Shown: piece after piece, positions 1 to 7,938 of the stretch | Layout of the letters: each line of letters starts with the position of its first letter | How positions within the stretch are numbered: position 1 is the first letter of the stretch | From: Streptomyces sp. NBC_01689 | GTDB lineage: Bacteria; Actinomycetota; Actinomycetes; Streptomycetales; Streptomycetaceae | Assembly (NCBI RefSeq): GCF_036250675.1 | Contig: NZ_CP109592.1 | Location: forward strand, 9,238,001-9,302,000 | Length of the DNA stretch: 64,000 nt | Reading direction: 5' to 3' | Translations under genes and position numbers: made by a program | The notes under the pieces: generated by a model | What the model saw: the letters and a program-made list of their open reading frames with translations, nothing else | Told to the model about the DNA's origin: nothing | The model's database searches: none

Positions 1-1
1 C

Positions 2-259
2 GACTTCCCGGATGGCGACGTCGCCCGGGGGATCGAGGGTGCCCCGCGCGTGCTGGGAGCCGAGCTCGATTCGTCGCGGCAGAGCGTCGAGCGGCTCCTG
101 GCCGCGGTTCTGATGATCGCCGCGGGAGACGTCGACGGGTTCCGTTCGGCGGTGCGCCTCGCGCGGCTGGACTGGCGCGATCTCCTGGTCGCGGCAGGCC
201 TGGCCGGCGGTGACCGGCCGCGCGTACTCGACGGGGAACTCGGCCTGCCCCGACCGTGA
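2..259 (+). CDS. C-terminal part of an unrecognised protein (truncated by window edge)
   Basis: The frame is open from base 2 to a TGA at 257-259 and gives 85 residues ending GELGLPRP. A GTG at 50 could start a 69-residue protein, but the frame continues to the window edge with normal codon use, so this is probably the end of a longer gene. The visible part is mostly helical and acidic near its start, with no motif I recognise. Its end faces the end of the FAD hydroxylase on the other strand, 47 bases away. No function is proposed. Confidence 0.5.
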   Translation, partial: DFPDGDVARGIEGAPRVLGAELDSSRQSVERLLAAVLMIAAGDVDGFRSAVRLARLDWRDLLVAAGLAGGDRPRVLDGELGLPRP

Positions 260-306
260 GTCGGAGGTGCGGAGGCACGAGTGGGGGCGGGTACGGAGGC
301 CTCGGC

Positions 307-1818
307 TCAGTGCGCCTCCGCCGTTGTGAGATGGTCGGCGATCGCGGCGAGCAGGGTCTCGCCGTGGACCGCGGGGCCGTCCGTGGCCCAGCACACGTAA
401 CCGTCGGGGCGGATGAGCAGGGCCGCGGCGCCCGGACCGGCCGCGCAGGTGGCGCGGACGAGGTCGACGCGCGGCGGGAGGCCGAGTCCGGCCGGGACGG
501 CTCGGGCCAGATCGAGCAGGACGGCGTGCCCCGCGCCGAAGAGCGTCGACAGGCGGGTGGGGCCGGCGGCGGTGACCAGGTCGGCGTCCGGCATGCGCTG
601 CCCGGTGAGCGGGTGGTCGCCGGAGAGGTCGTAGCCCAGCGAGAGGCCGGACATGAGTCCCGCGAGGTGACGGTTGGCGTCCGGGAGCCTCAGCAGGTCG
701 ACGAAGATGTCCCGCAGGGCGGCCACGTCCTCGCTCGGGTCCGGGTCCGCCAGGACGCGCTGCGCCGAGGTATGGTGCAGGACCTGCGCTCCTACCGGGT
801 GCCGTTCGGCGTGGTAGCTGTCCAGAAGACCCTCCGGTGCCCGGTCCTGGACGACCGCGGCCAGCTTCCAGCCCAGGTTGAACGCGTCCTGCATGCCGAG
901 GTTGAGGCCCTGGCCCCCCAGTGGCGGGTGGATGTGCGCGGCGTCGCCGGCGAACAGTACGCGGCCGGTGCGGTACCGCTCCAACTGCCGTGTGGCGTCG
1001 CTGAACCGGGAGGCGTTGTCCACGGAGCCGAGGGTGGTCCCGGGCCCGTAGAGGATCCGCAGCGCCGCGCGGATCTCGTCGTCGGTGACGGCGGAGGTGT
1101 CGCGGGCGATGTCCGACCGGTCCGCGCGGCCGAAGGTGAACCGGTACCGGTCGTCGCCGAGGGGCGCCAGCATGGCCCAGTGGTCGCCCGCTCGGCGCAT
1201 CAGGGTGCTCATGTGCCCCAGTTGCCGTGGCACGAGGGACGAGACGGAGGCGAGCCGGATGTCGGCCAGCACCGCGTGGTGCGTGCCCGGCCTGCCGGGG
1301 AACGGCAGCCCGAGCACCTTGCGCACGGTGCTGTGCCCGCCGTCGCACGCCACCAGATGGCGGGCCCGCACCCGCAGACCGTCCGCCGACACGGTCACGC
1401 CGTCGTCGTCGGACTCCACCCCGGAGACGGCGGTGCCGCGGACCACCCGCACGCCGGCCGCGCTCACCCGCTCCTCGAGCAGCTCCTCGATCTCCCACTG
1501 GGCCATCGCGATCGGGAAGGGGTGCCTGGTGTCCCAGGGGGTGCAGTCCAGGGCCACGGGAAGGGCGGCGAAGTGCCCGCCGATCGGATCGCGCGGCGTG
1601 ACCCGCTTCAGCATCGGCTCCAACAGCCCGCGTGTCTCCAGCAGTTCGGCGGTGCGGGGCTGGATCCCGCCGCCCTTCACCTGCTCCAGACGCCGGGGAA
1701 GTTTCTCCAGCACCAGCGTCTCGACGCCCGCCAGGGCCAGTTCGTACGCCAGCGTCAGTCCGGTCGGGCCCGCGCCCACCACGACGACCTCGGTCTCGTT
1801 CACCGTCACCACCCTCAC
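307..1818 (-). CDS. FAD-dependent aromatic hydroxylase (PheA/TfdB family)
   Basis: This 503-residue protein matches the class A flavoprotein monooxygenases that hydroxylate phenolic or polyketide aromatic rings using NAD(P)H and oxygen. The N-terminal dinucleotide fold carries GAGPTG near residue 15, the middle has the ACDGGHS motif (DG motif, near residue 158) and the second FAD motif GDAAHIHPPLGGQG sits near residue 290. The C-terminal 100 residues fit the thioredoxin-like tail of this family, and total length is normal (about 500). A GTG five codons in (VNETEV) is an alternative start. It is divergent from a TetR regulator 77 bases away, which suggests repression by that regulator and induction by an aromatic ligand. 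The substrate cannot be read from sequence; resemblance is to phenol hydroxylases and anthracycline hydroxylases alike. Confidence 0.9.
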   Translation of the reverse strand: MRVVTVNETEVVVVGAGPTGLTLAYELALAGVETLVLEKLPRRLEQVKGGGIQPRTAELLETRGLLEPMLKRVTPRDPIGGHFAALPVALDCTPWDTRHPFPIAMAQWEIEELLEERVSAAGVRVVRGTAVSGVESDDDGVTVSADGLRVRARHLVACDGGHSTVRKVLGLPFPGRPGTHHAVLADIRLASVSSLVPRQLGHMSTLMRRAGDHWAMLAPLGDDRYRFTFGRADRSDIARDTSAVTDDEIRAALRILYGPGTTLGSVDNASRFSDATRQLERYRTGRVLFAGDAAHIHPPLGGQGLNLGMQDAFNLGWKLAAVVQDRAPEGLLDSYHAERHPVGAQVLHHTSAQRVLADPDPSEDVAALRDIFVDLLRLPDANRHLAGLMSGLSLGYDLSGDHPLTGQRMPDADLVTAAGPTRLSTLFGAGHAVLLDLARAVPAGLGLPPRVDLVRATCAAGPGAAALLIRPDGYVCWATDGPAVHGETLLAAIADHLTTAEAH

Positions 1819-1837
1819 TCGCTCCCTGCCATTTCTC

Positions 1838-1882
1838 GTCTCGGAGTAAATGTATACCAGGTGCAGAAATAGTCTCGGGGTA
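1838..1882. promoter_or_regulatory. Candidate operator pair in the divergent promoter region
   Basis: Two near-identical 11-mers, GTCTCGGAGTA at 1838-1848 and GTCTCGGGGTA at 1872-1882, lie in direct orientation 34 bases apart in the 77-base gap between the FAD hydroxylase and tetR. Between them is the AT-rich palindrome GTATAC at 1852-1857. This is the only AT-rich stretch in the gap and probably holds both promoters. Binding by the adjacent TetR protein is an inference; TetR sites are usually inverted repeats, so the direct repeat may serve another role. Confidence 0.35.
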
Positions 1883-1895
1883 GCAATCTGTTACG

Positions 1896-2546
1896 GTGGG
1901 TGCCGTGGACGAGAAGCCAGGACTGCGGGAGCGGAAGAAGCGACGGACGCACGCGGCGATCTCCGACGCGGCGATCGCACTGTTCCTGGAGCACGGCTTC
2001 CAGCAGGTCTCGGTGGCCCAGGTGGCGGAAGCGGCCGAGGTGTCCAAGCGCACGGTCTTCGCCTACTTCCCGGCGAAGGAGGACCTCGTGGTGCACCGTC
2101 TCGCCGACCACGAGACCGAGATCGCCCGCGTGGTGAGGGCTCGCCCGTCCGGCACGGACCCGCTGAGCGCGCTGCGCGAGCACTTCCTCCGGGGACTGCG
2201 CGACCGGGATCCGATCACCGGGCTCAACGACCACCCCCAGGTGCGCAGGGTCCACCGGATGATCCTCGACGCACCCTCGCTGGTCGCCCGGATGGAACGC
2301 TTCAAGACCGGCTCCGAGCGGGCGCTCGCCGAGGCGCTGCGGGAGACGGCGGACACCCCGGAACTCACCGCGCGGTTGGCCGCCGTCCAGATCGTCGCGG
2401 TCCACTGGGCGCTGGCGCAGGACAACGCGGATCGCCTGGCGTACGGAGAGTCGGCCGACGCGCGCCAGGCGGGCGCGGTGACCGACGCGGAGCACGCGTT
2501 CACACTGTTGGAGACCGGACTGCGCCGGCTGAGCCCCGGCGGGTGA
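1896..2546 (+). CDS. TetR family transcriptional regulator
   Basis: The 216-residue product has a typical TetR N-terminal DNA-binding domain: RKKRRTHAAISDAA, then a helix-turn-helix around VAQVAEAAEVSKRTVFAYFPAKEDL (about residues 39-64). The C-terminal ligand-binding part is helical and not assignable. Start is GTG at 1896; a GTG three codons on (VDEKPG) is equally possible. It is divergent from the FAD hydroxylase and upstream of a monooxygenase relic and an MFS exporter, so it probably controls hydroxylase and exporter expression in response to an aromatic compound. That role is inferred from position only. Confidence 0.88.
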   Translation: MGAVDEKPGLRERKKRRTHAAISDAAIALFLEHGFQQVSVAQVAEAAEVSKRTVFAYFPAKEDLVVHRLADHETEIARVVRARPSGTDPLSALREHFLRGLRDRDPITGLNDHPQVRRVHRMILDAPSLVARMERFKTGSERALAEALRETADTPELTARLAAVQIVAVHWALAQDNADRLAYGESADARQAGAVTDAEHAFTLLETGLRRLSPGG

Positions 2547-2641
2547 CCCTAGTGGGGGAATGCCGTCGGCGTCGGCGAGGGCGGGGGCCTGGTCGAGGCG
2601 CGGGGCCGAGGCCCGTAGCGCTGCCGGACCCCTGCTGTGCC

Positions 2642-2767
2642 CGAGGGGACGGCGCCGAACTCGGCCGGGCCGTCGCCGCGCACCCGGGCGACGTGGAGGC
2701 CGCGCTCACCGTGTACGAGCGGGACCTGTGCCCGCAACAGCGCGCCGAGAGCGCCGAGAACGGGGAC
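2642..2767 (+). pseudogene. Relic of a TetX-like FAD monooxygenase (C-terminal fragment)
   Basis: Between tetR and the MFS gene, one frame encodes DGAELGRAVAAHPGDVEA followed by ALTVYERDLCPQQRAESAENG. This matches the C-terminal helix region of TetX-like class A FAD monooxygenases, where the aspartate of the second FAD motif is followed by DGAELG, an AAHPGD turn and AYERxLFPRSA. Nothing of the preceding FAD-binding fold is visible, there is no suitable start, and the frame downstream is low-complexity. I read it as the surviving tail of a deleted gene. The adjacent MFS exporter often accompanies such enzymes. Confidence 0.65.
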
Positions 2768-2984
2768 GGGGGATGCGGGCGGGGGAGTAGGCACCGGCCC
2801 CGTGGACCGCACCGGAGCCAGGTGCCTGCGCGACGGCGGTGTCGCCGGGCAAGGGTTCCCTCCGGACGGCTCAAGGCTTACGCGCACGAGCGGCCCGGGT
2901 TACACACTGGGTGTGTGCTCGTGCGCCGCTCAGGGAACCCGGTGACTCCAGGTGACCCGGTTCCTCCAGGTGAAAGGAGCCCAC

Positions 2985-4496
2985 GTGACCCCGTCGACGT
3001 CAGCGGACGGCGGCCGGACACCGGACGTCCAGGAGGCCGGGGCCGAGCCGGACCCACGGCGGTGGCGGGCCCTGTGGGTCACGCTGGTGGCCGGCTTCAT
3101 GAGCCTGCTGGACGTCACGATCGTGGCCGTCGCCCTGCCCACGATCCAGCGTGATCTGCACGCCACTCCCGCCCAGGTCCAGTGGGTGGTGTCCGGGTAC
3201 GCCCTCACCTTCGCCCTCGCCCTGGTCACCGCGGGCCGCCTCGGTGACGCCCTGGACCGGCGCCGCATCTTCCTGCTGGCGCTCAGCGGCTTCGTGCTGT
3301 TCAGCGCGGCCTGCGGCGCGGCCCCCGACATCATGCTGCTCGTGGTGGCCCGTCTCGCCCAGGGGCTGGCGGCCGGCTTCATGGCACCGCAGAACTCCGC
3401 GCTCATCCAGCAGATGTTCCGTGGCGCCGAACGCGGCCGGGCCTTCGGCTTCTTCGGCGCGACCGTCGGCATCTCCTCCGCCGCCGGCCCCCTCACCGGC
3501 GGCGCGATCCTGGCCCTGGCGTCCGGACCGGAGGGCTGGCGGTGGATCTTCTATGTCAACGTCCCCATCGGAATTCTCGCCGTGCTGCTCGGCCGCCGGC
3601 TGCTGCCGCGCGTCCGCCGTTCCGGGCGCGGCAGCGTGGACGGGATCGGGGTCCTGCTCCTCGGGCTCGGCGTCCTCGCCCTCATGTATCCGCTGGTCCA
3701 GGCGGACTCCGGCGGTATCGGCCACCTGTGGTGGCTCTTCCCCGTCGGCGCCGTGGTCCTCGTCGGCTTCGTCCGGTGGGAGCGCCGCCTCGTCGCCGCC
3801 GACAGCCAGCCGCTGCTCGACCTGCGCCTGTTCAGCACCGTCCGCGGCTACGCCGTCGGCGCGGGCGTGGGCACGCTCTACTTCATGGGCTTCAGCGGCG
3901 TCTGGCTGGTCTTCGCCCTCTTCTACCAGCACGGGCTCCACTTCTCACCGCTGCGTTCCGGACTCGCCGTCACGCCCTTCGCCCTCGGTTCCGCGGTCGC
4001 GGCGGTGGTCGCCGGACGCCTGGTGGAACGGTTCGGGCGCCTGCTCACCGTGGCCGGCCTGACGGGCGTGATCGTCGGCCTCGGGACCACGGCGCTGCTG
4101 CTGCGCTTCGTCTCCCTCGACGTAGCGCCCTGGGCGGCCGCCCCGGCCCTGTTCCTCGGCGGTGTCGGCAGCGGATTCGTGGTCTCTCCCAACATCACCA
4201 TGACTCTGCGGGACGTTCCCGTGCGGATGGCGGGCGCCGCGGGCGGCGCCCTGCAGACCGGGCAGCGGCTCGGCGCCGCGGTGGGCACCGCCGCCCTCCC
4301 CGGCCTCTTCTACCTGAGGCTCGACAGGGGTGGTGACTATCGAGGCGCCCTCGTCACGGCGCTGGTCACCGCCCTCGTCGGCACGGCGGCCTGCCTGGCT
4401 CTCGCCGCGTTCGACTGGCGGCGCGACCGGCACCACCGGCACCGCCCGTGCCCGGACGAGGTCGCGAACAATCCCGTGCACGCCCGCCAGGACTGA
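2985..4496 (+). CDS. MFS drug exporter, DHA2 (EmrB/QacA) family
   Basis: The product (503 residues from GTG 2985) is a proton-driven membrane exporter of the 14-helix DHA2 type. Evidence is the first-helix motif LDVTIVAVALPTIQRDL, the motif A loop GRLGDALDRRR, the motif C region in helix 5 (GISSAAGPLTGGAIL) and the conserved GWRWIFYVNVPIG before helix 6. GTG 2985 is chosen because AAAGGAG lies 5-11 bases upstream; an upstream GTG at 2952 has no such site. Final residues are basic and cytoplasmic. It follows the monooxygenase relic and tetR in the same direction, so it may export the compound sensed by that regulator. Substrate unknown. Confidence 0.9.
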   Translation: MTPSTSADGGRTPDVQEAGAEPDPRRWRALWVTLVAGFMSLLDVTIVAVALPTIQRDLHATPAQVQWVVSGYALTFALALVTAGRLGDALDRRRIFLLALSGFVLFSAACGAAPDIMLLVVARLAQGLAAGFMAPQNSALIQQMFRGAERGRAFGFFGATVGISSAAGPLTGGAILALASGPEGWRWIFYVNVPIGILAVLLGRRLLPRVRRSGRGSVDGIGVLLLGLGVLALMYPLVQADSGGIGHLWWLFPVGAVVLVGFVRWERRLVAADSQPLLDLRLFSTVRGYAVGAGVGTLYFMGFSGVWLVFALFYQHGLHFSPLRSGLAVTPFALGSAVAAVVAGRLVERFGRLLTVAGLTGVIVGLGTTALLLRFVSLDVAPWAAAPALFLGGVGSGFVVSPNITMTLRDVPVRMAGAAGGALQTGQRLGAAVGTAALPGLFYLRLDRGGDYRGALVTALVTALVGTAACLALAAFDWRRDRHHRHRPCPDEVANNPVHARQD

Positions 4497-4607
4497 ACCC
4501 GCACCAGGGGAAAGTTCACGATACGTATGTTTTGCGGCAGAGGTGGAAGGGGAGCAGCGTGGGCGTGCACACCCCGGACCGTGAAACCAGCGACGTCAGG
4601 AGCCACC

Positions 4608-5435
4608 GTGACAGCAGTCCCCGCCCTCACCCTGAACAACGCAGTGCGGATCCCCCAGCTCGGCTTCGGTACCTTCCAGATCCCGCCGGGGGAGACCCGG
4701 GACACGACGCTGGCCGCGCTGGAAGCCGGATACCGGCACATCGACACGGCGGAGATGTACGGCAACGAGAAGGAGGTGGGCCAGGCGGTCCGCGACTCCG
4801 GTCTCGACCGTGACGAGGTCTTCGTGACCAGCAAGCTGAACAACGGCGCGCACGCGTACGACGACGCCCTCCAGGCGTTCGACCGCACGATGGAGGACCT
4901 GGGTCTCGACCGTCTGGATCTCTTCCTCATCCACTGGCCGCTGCCCGGCCGGGGCGACTTCGTGGAGACCTGGAAGGCCATGGAGGAGATCTACCGCTCC
5001 GGCCGGACCAAGGCCATCGGCGTGTCCAACTTCCAGCCCCACCACCTGCGCCGGCTCCTCGAGGAGAGCGAGGTGGTCCCGGCCGTCAACCAGGTCGAGG
5101 TCCACCCCTACCTCACCCAGGGCGACGTCAGGGCCTTCGGCGCCGAGCACGACATCGCCACCGAGGCCTGGTCGCCCATCGCGCAGGGCAAGGTGCTCGA
5201 CGACCCGACGATCAACCGCATCGCGGAGCGGGTGGGGAGGACGGCCGCCCAGGTGACCCTGCGCTGGCACATCCAGCGGGGAGACATCGTCTTCCCGAAG
5301 TCGGTGACCCCGAAGCGCATCGCGGAGAACCTCGACCTCTTCGACTTCGAGCTCGCCGAGGGCGACATGCGTGAGATCTCCGCGCTGAACCGCGACGAGC
5401 GGACCGGCCCCGACCCGGACCGCTTCAACGGCTGA
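4608..5435 (+). CDS. Aldo/keto reductase (2,5-diketo-gluconate reductase-like, AKR5)
   Basis: This 275-residue NADPH-dependent carbonyl reductase has the full catalytic tetrad of the superfamily: Asp46 and Tyr51 in HIDTAEMYGNE, Lys76 in VTSKL and His109 in LIHWP. The cofactor-phosphate region FPKSVTPKRIAENLDLFDFEL is present near the C-terminus. Length is normal for the AKR5 group. GTG 4608 is chosen since AGGAG lies 5 bases upstream; a farther upstream ATG at 4527 adds an unconserved 27-residue tail. It follows the MFS gene by 111 bases in the same direction and is closed by a strong hairpin. Physiological substrate cannot be inferred. Confidence 0.92.
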   Translation: MTAVPALTLNNAVRIPQLGFGTFQIPPGETRDTTLAALEAGYRHIDTAEMYGNEKEVGQAVRDSGLDRDEVFVTSKLNNGAHAYDDALQAFDRTMEDLGLDRLDLFLIHWPLPGRGDFVETWKAMEEIYRSGRTKAIGVSNFQPHHLRRLLEESEVVPAVNQVEVHPYLTQGDVRAFGAEHDIATEAWSPIAQGKVLDDPTINRIAERVGRTAAQVTLRWHIQRGDIVFPKSVTPKRIAENLDLFDFELAEGDMREISALNRDERTGPDPDRFNG

Positions 5436-5488
5436 CGACGGTTCCGGGCGAGGCCGGAGGCGCGGCCACGCGGGCCCGTGACAGCGGA

Positions 5489-5532
5489 CGGGCTCGTCCA
5501 CGGGAGAGATCGGAAGCGAGTGGACGAGCCCG
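5489..5532. terminator. Hairpin between convergent genes
   Basis: A perfect 13-bp inverted repeat, CGGGCTCGTCCAC at 5489-5501 and GTGGACGAGCCCG at 5520-5532, with an 18-base loop, sits between the ends of the aldo/keto reductase (+) and the phytase-like gene (-). No T-run follows, as is usual in Streptomyces. It can serve both strands. Confidence 0.75.
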
Positions 5533-5548
5533 ACGGCGGTGCGGCGCC

Positions 5549-7222
5549 TCAGCGCACGCGGACCGTCACCGAGACGGTCTTGAGGACCGCCGGGAGCCTG
5601 GTGGTGTCCACCTTCAGGATCTCGCCGCCGTCCTCCTGACCGGTGGGCGGCAGCACCTTCTGGTGCACCGTCCACTTCCCGTCCGGGTCGACGGCGATGG
5701 TGTCGATGCCGAAGTCGTCGTCGTTGGACAGGTACAGCGTCCGGCCGGAGTCGTCGGTCGCCACGCCCTCGACCTTGTCGTGCCCGAAGAACGCGCCACT
5801 CGGGTCGAGTTGACTCACCAGCGTGCCGACGTCGAGGTACGGCTGCTTCTGCGCGACATGAACACCCGCCGAGGTGAGCGAGGTGAGCGCGGCGTTGGTC
5901 CCGGCAGTCCCGACGAGGGCCTCGGGCGACTTCCCGCCGATCGTCAGGCCGCTGACGTCGGTCGCGCCGTCGGTGTCCACCTCGTACAGGGTCTTCTTGG
6001 CGAACGGCTCGAAGTTGCCGTCACGTTCGTCGACGAGGAACCTCGTGCCGGACAGCGCGGTGATCTCGCTGCTCGCGGCACCCGTGGTAGCCGGGTTGTC
6101 CAGCAGGTACAGGTACTGCTTGGACCGGAACGTGCGCAGGTCGATCGTGACGATACGGGTGGCCGCGACGTTCCCGGCCTTGGTGCTGCCGAGGTCCGGC
6201 TGCTGCAGCGCGGCCTGCATGACGCCCACCAGGGTCGAGCCGTCGGGCGTGACCGTCAGGCCTTCCATGCCCTTGTTCTTCGACCGGTTGGCGAGCTCGG
6301 CGGGCAGATGGCCGAGGATCTTGTGGTAGGCGTTGTCCGGGCTGTTCCGGTACGGGGTCAGCCGGCCCAACTCGTAGCCGTGCGCGTCGAAGTGGGTGAG
6401 GTACGGGCCGTACTCGTCCGACACCCAGAACGTCCCGTCCGGGAGTGCCACCAGGCCCTCGGAGTCGTAGCCGTAAGGGTCCCTGGCCACCGGAGTGGGC
6501 GTGCCGCCGTTGGCGTTCGTCGCGGCGACGTCGTCGATCGTCTCGCTCGTGTCGTGCGGCGGGCGGCCGCTGTACGACACACCGCCGAGGCTCTTTGGCC
6601 CCTTCAGCGTGATCGTCCTGACGAGCCGGGCCTTGCCGTCGACGAGCCTGAACTCGCCGATCTCGGGAGTGAAGTCGAGGACCATCTCGGACTTGTTGCC
6701 GTCCGGTGCGTCGGCGTTGGGGCCGCGGTCGGTGAGACCGTAGAAGTGGCCCGACCGATCCGGTACCGGTGTGAGCGACGAGCCGAAGCCCTCGCCGGAG
6801 ATCCTGGTGGCGGTGCCGTTCGGACCGGCGACCTGTGCCAGCGGCGGAATGGGGGTCCCGTCCGCCCGGGCGTCCTTGAACAGCTGGACCGCGTCGGTGG
6901 CCGTGTAGGTGAAGGTGTCCGTGCCCGTGAAGCCGGACTTCGGGACGTACGAGAACGTGCCGTCCGCGCCGACCGTCACCTTGCCGTTGGCAGGCTCGGT
7001 GTGCCGTACGACCGCGGTCGCGCCGTGGTCGTTGCGCAGCACGTTGCCGGCCACCGTGGCGTGACCGGAGAAGGAGTCGGCGACCGGACGGAAGTCGTGG
7101 GACGGGGCCGAGAGCCAGCCACCGGCCTGGGCCGCGACCGTGCCTGCGCCCACGGCGGCGAGAGCGGCACCGATCGCGACGGCGATCCGGGTGGGCTTGC
7201 GGGAGAAGGGTCTTGGAGTCAC
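5549..7222 (-). CDS. Secreted phytase-like esterase with N-terminal Ig-like domain
   Basis: The 557-residue protein starts with a signal peptide (RKPTRIAVAIGAALAAVGAG, cleavage near AQA-GGW at about residue 33). Residues 45-110 form a cadherin/VCBS-like repeat (GNVLRNDHGAT to GFTGTDTFTYTATD). Residues 125-550 fit the 'esterase-like activity of phytase' family, a beta-propeller with blocks such as YGLTDRGPN, YDSEGLVALPDGTFWVSDEYGP and GMEGLTVTPDG. Members are secreted and poorly characterised; phosphatase or phytase action is a family-level guess. It is monocistronic and convergent with the aldo/keto reductase. Pho control would be logical but the box-like repeats upstream are weak and on the other strand. 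Confidence 0.85.
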   Translation of the reverse strand: MTPRPFSRKPTRIAVAIGAALAAVGAGTVAAQAGGWLSAPSHDFRPVADSFSGHATVAGNVLRNDHGATAVVRHTEPANGKVTVGADGTFSYVPKSGFTGTDTFTYTATDAVQLFKDARADGTPIPPLAQVAGPNGTATRISGEGFGSSLTPVPDRSGHFYGLTDRGPNADAPDGNKSEMVLDFTPEIGEFRLVDGKARLVRTITLKGPKSLGGVSYSGRPPHDTSETIDDVAATNANGGTPTPVARDPYGYDSEGLVALPDGTFWVSDEYGPYLTHFDAHGYELGRLTPYRNSPDNAYHKILGHLPAELANRSKNKGMEGLTVTPDGSTLVGVMQAALQQPDLGSTKAGNVAATRIVTIDLRTFRSKQYLYLLDNPATTGAASSEITALSGTRFLVDERDGNFEPFAKKTLYEVDTDGATDVSGLTIGGKSPEALVGTAGTNAALTSLTSAGVHVAQKQPYLDVGTLVSQLDPSGAFFGHDKVEGVATDDSGRTLYLSNDDDFGIDTIAVDPDGKWTVHQKVLPPTGQEDGGEILKVDTTRLPAVLKTVSVTVRVR

Positions 7223-7569
7223 ACCGAGAACCTGCCGGTCAATGATGAACTCCGAGGGGGCATTTGGTGAAACCTCGATTCCCGGCGAGCCGGTTCTTCG
7301 TAATGTTTCGGCCGGTTCGTGCCGCCGGAGGCGACCGTGGACGGTTCACCTCCGGGCCGCCGGCTTCGGGCGGGCGCCGCGAGCCGCTGAGGGCCGTGGC
7401 TCCGGGTCCACGGACATGCGCCCGGAACGACAGGCGCGGCAGGTGCGGCACGCACGGCAGGACTGCGTCGTCGAGGGCGCGGCCCCCGCTCCGGTGCCGG
7501 GCGCGGGAGAGGGACGAGGACGGGGGGGCCGGGTGTGGGTCGCGCGGGGGCGGCGGCGGATGCCGCGGG
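7223..7569. other. Intergenic region upstream of the phytase-like gene
   Basis: No credible gene is seen in these 347 bases. Bases near the phytase-like start are comparatively AT-rich (7261-7310) and probably contain its promoter. On the + strand three contiguous 11-base units can be read at 7291-7323 (CGGTTCTTCGT, AATGTTTCGGC, CGGTTCGTGCC), which loosely resemble PhoP direct repeats. They are oriented away from the phytase-like gene, so I do not call them a PHO box. Confidence 0.4.
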
Positions 7570-7785
7570 TCAGTGCCCCCAGACGTCCGGACCGCCGCCG
7601 CGCCACTCGATGGAGGGAGAGGCCGCGACCCCCCGCGGGTCCGCTTCGCCCAGGCCCGCCCGCCGCAGGAAGTCCGCGACGTCCAGCAGTCCGTAGGCCA
7701 TGCCGAGGAACCGCTCGCCCACCCGGACGCGCCGGCCGCCGTCGTCTCCCGGCGGATACACGATCACGGGCTGCGGTGGGGCCAT
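7570..7785 (-). CDS. Small conserved actinobacterial protein ending in WRGGGPDVWGH
   Basis: This 71-residue protein reads MAPPQPVIVYPP, then GGRRVRVGERFLGMAYGLLD, an LRRAGL block and the tail IEWRGGGPDVWGH. I recognise the pattern (IVYPP, a GRRVR strand, a helix with FLRRAG and a WRGGGP end) from small uncharacterised Streptomyces proteins; no function is known to me. ATG 7785 is chosen because the conserved part begins there and the upstream frame is low-complexity. Only a weak GGGGG lies upstream. It is divergent from the type III PKS operon, 153 bases away. Confidence 0.7.
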   Translation of the reverse strand: MAPPQPVIVYPPGDDGGRRVRVGERFLGMAYGLLDVADFLRRAGLGEADPRGVAASPSIEWRGGGPDVWGH

Positions 7786-7938
7786 GCCCCCAGCGTGCGG
7801 GGCGCGCACCCGGGACGCACGCCGGGCGCCTCCCGACGGACCGCCGGACGGCCGGACGGGCGATCCCTGGTGGCGGAGCGGTCCCGCGGGGAACACCTGC
7901 AGAGCAGACCACACCAGGGGCAACCGGACGGGAAGCAG

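Noticed and set aside
256..1872. A 538-codon plus-strand frame opposite the FAD hydroxylase
   Set aside because: It is a shadow of the real minus-strand gene: codon bias is that of an antisense frame and the product has no domain.
7291..7323. PHO-box-like repeats upstream of the phytase-like gene
   Set aside because: The units match only loosely and point away from the phytase-like gene; kept as a note, not called as a site.
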